Assembly (NCBI GenBank): GCA_015523685.1
Contig: WAJW01000188.1
Location: 1-6,139 of the forward strand
Reading direction: 5' to 3'
Length of the DNA stretch: 6,139 bases
DNA from: Archaeoglobaceae archaeon
GTDB lineage: Archaea; Halobacteriota; Archaeoglobi; Archaeoglobales; JdFR-42
This document shows positions 4,811 through 6,139 of this stretch, one piece after another. Position numbers and translations under genes: made by a program. A model generated the notes under the pieces. The model was not told the DNA's origin. It did not search any database and saw only the letters and a list, made by a program, of their open reading frames with translations. Position 1 is the stretch's first letter. Every line of letters starts with the position of its first letter.

Positions 4811-6139
4811 ATGAATGGGGGGTATATGGGCCGTATTTTAAGAGTCGATCTCTCAAGCGGTAAAATCGAAAAAGAGAATCTGAAAGAGGGATTTGCCAGA
4901 AAGTTCCTTGGTGGAAGGGGTTTCGGCGCCAGGATACTCTATGATGAAATTAAAGCCGGTACAGACCCTTTTTCTCCTGAAAACGTTATTGTATTTGCCA
5001 CTGGCCCTCTCACAGGCACGAGAACACCGGAGAGCGGGAGACATACCGTGATATCCAAGAGCCCGCTCACAGGAGGTATTGGAACATCAACTTCTGGAGG
5101 ATTCTGGGGATATATGCTGAAAAAGGCCGGATTCGATGCAATCGTTGTAAGAGGTTCTGCCGATAAACCTGTTTATCTCTGGGTGGAAGATGGAAAGGCC
5201 GAGATAAGATCCGCGGAGCACCTCTGGGGAAAGCTGGTTTCAGAGGTGGACGACATAATAAGAGAGGAGACGGAGAAAAGGGCAAAGGTTCTGCAGATAG
5301 GTCCGGCTGGAGAGAGAAAATCCCTGATTTCTGCAGTTATGAACGATAAGTACAGAGCAGCGGGGAGATGCGGTCTCGGGGCGGTAATGGGTTCAAAGAA
5401 GCTCAGGGCCATAGCGGTGAGCGGTGATCAGGAGATTCAAATTGCCAATCCCGATAAGTTCGATGAGGCTGTTGAAAGGGCAAGGGGGATGATTGACGAA
5501 TCCGATGTTACAAAAGAGGGAGGATTGCTCAACAGCTATGGAACTGATGGAATTATGAACATAATAAATGCTTCAGGATTGCTACCGACGAAAAACTTTC
5601 AAACTGGAGTTTTTGATAGGGCTGAAAACATTTCCGGAGAGAGGATGGCTGAAACCATTCTTGAGAGAAGGGTGGGCTGCTACAACTGCAGTATAAGATG
5701 CGGAAGATGGGTAAAAGCTGGATTCATGGATTACAGCATTGAGGGTGAAAGCCTTGAGTACGAGAATGTGTGGGCATTTGGGGCAGATTGCGAAATTGGA
5801 GATCTGAATCCAATTGCTGTTGCAAATTATCTGTGCAACGAATTTGGATTCGACACAATCAGCGCTGGAAACACCATTGCCTTTGCCATGGAGCTTATGG
5901 AGAGGGGTATAATTTCAGAAAAAGATACGGGAATAGATCTGAAATTCGGAGATGGAAGGGCCATGATAGAGATGCTCAACATGATGGCAAGAAGGGAGGG
6001 GTTTGGAGATGTCCTGGCGGATGGCACAAGGAAAGCTGCGGAAAGAATAGGAGGTAACGCAGGATACTACGCAATACATGTGAAAGGCCTTGAACTTCCA
6101 GCATATGATCCGAGAGGTGCATATGGTATGGGGCTGAAC
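4811..6139 (+). CDS. aor: Aldehyde:ferredoxin oxidoreductase (tungstopterin, [4Fe-4S]), 3' end beyond window
   Basis: The frame stays open for 443 codons to the last base, about three quarters of the roughly 605 residues of Pyrococcus furiosus AOR. The enzyme oxidises aldehydes to carboxylic acids with ferredoxin as acceptor in the cytoplasm. The N-terminal tungstopterin-binding domain spans about 4-205, with R77 and SPLTGG (84-89), SGGFWG (95-100), and RAAGR at 182-186 followed by GAVMGSK. The second domain starts near 215 and contains LPTKNFQTGV (258-267). The [4Fe-4S] motif CYNCSIRC supplies C290, C293 and C297; the fourth Cys would lie past the window. E318 in EYENVWAFG aligns with active-site Glu313 of P. 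furiosus AOR. The first pterin motif reads NEFGFDT (343-349), where P. furiosus has DELGLDT. ELPAYDPRGA begins at 428. The second pterin motif, catalytic His and stop codon are missing only because the window ends. Its similarity favours the AOR branch over GAPOR or WOR4, but the aldehyde used is unknown. Confidence 0.95.
   Translation, partial: MNGGYMGRILRVDLSSGKIEKENLKEGFARKFLGGRGFGARILYDEIKAGTDPFSPENVIVFATGPLTGTRTPESGRHTVISKSPLTGGIGTSTSGGFWGYMLKKAGFDAIVVRGSADKPVYLWVEDGKAEIRSAEHLWGKLVSEVDDIIREETEKRAKVLQIGPAGERKSLISAVMNDKYRAAGRCGLGAVMGSKKLRAIAVSGDQEIQIANPDKFDEAVERARGMIDESDVTKEGGLLNSYGTDGIMNIINASGLLPTKNFQTGVFDRAENISGERMAETILERRVGCYNCSIRCGRWVKAGFMDYSIEGESLEYENVWAFGADCEIGDLNPIAVANYLCNEFGFDTISAGNTIAFAMELMERGIISEKDTGIDLKFGDGRAMIEMLNMMARREGFGDVLADGTRKAAERIGGNAGYYAIHVKGLELPAYDPRGAYGMGLN

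Noticed and set aside
5770..6057. Plus-strand 95-codon ORF inside the AOR gene, and short minus-strand ORFs at 4853-5412 and 5827-6027.
   Set aside because: They sit within the continuous AOR frame, which carries all expected motifs. These are shadow frames.
4811..6139. Possible truncated AOR pseudogene.
   Set aside because: The reading frame is uninterrupted to the final base of the window and all expected motifs appear in order; the missing C-terminus is due to the window edge.

Overview
The window carries four consecutive plus-strand genes and reads like chromosome of a hyperthermophilic, menaquinone-using euryarchaeon, most likely of the Archaeoglobales (Archaeoglobus, Ferroglobus or Geoglobus type). 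This assignment is inference. It rests on archaeal TATA-like elements, T-rich gene ends without hairpins, heavy use of AGA/AGG for Arg and ATA for Ile, and the combination of a tungsten-type aldehyde oxidoreductase with acyl-CoA oxidation genes and a membrane heme b/Fe-S quinone reductase.

Layout: (1) 1-78 is a promoter region whose TATA box sits at the right distance for a leaderless mRNA. (2) 79-2064 encodes a 661-residue membrane protein with a NarI-like cytochrome b domain, two [4Fe-4S] ferredoxin motifs and two CCG domains. It belongs to the FadF/EMO family (ETF:menaquinone oxidoreductase). (3) 2067-3206 is an acyl-CoA dehydrogenase in the same transcription unit; its start is best placed at 2067 from the Shine-Dalgarno spacing. 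(4) 3207-3349 is an intergenic stretch with a T-rich terminator and a new promoter. (5) 3350-4729 is a 12-helix APC-superfamily amino acid permease. (6) 4730-4810 is an AT-rich gap with a terminator, TATA candidates, a 10-bp palindrome and an SD. (7) 4811-6139 is the first 443 codons of an aldehyde:ferredoxin oxidoreductase cut off by the window edge.

How they may work together: the first two genes form a believable electron path from acyl-CoA oxidation to the membrane quinone pool. The dehydrogenase would pass electrons to an ETF (not encoded here) and the FadF/EMO protein would take them to menaquinone. The permease and AOR look separately transcribed. Together they would suit amino acid uptake and fermentation, where 2-oxo acids give aldehydes that AOR oxidises to acids, whose CoA esters could then enter the dehydrogenase. 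That link is inference from proximity only.

I found no RNA genes, mobile elements, CRISPR arrays, frameshifts or pseudogenes. Nothing here is clearly a new biological system. The points most worth a second look are the dehydrogenase/FadF pairing, the unequal CCG cluster motifs, the predicted leaderless promoter, and a shared palindrome-like element upstream of the first gene and of AOR.
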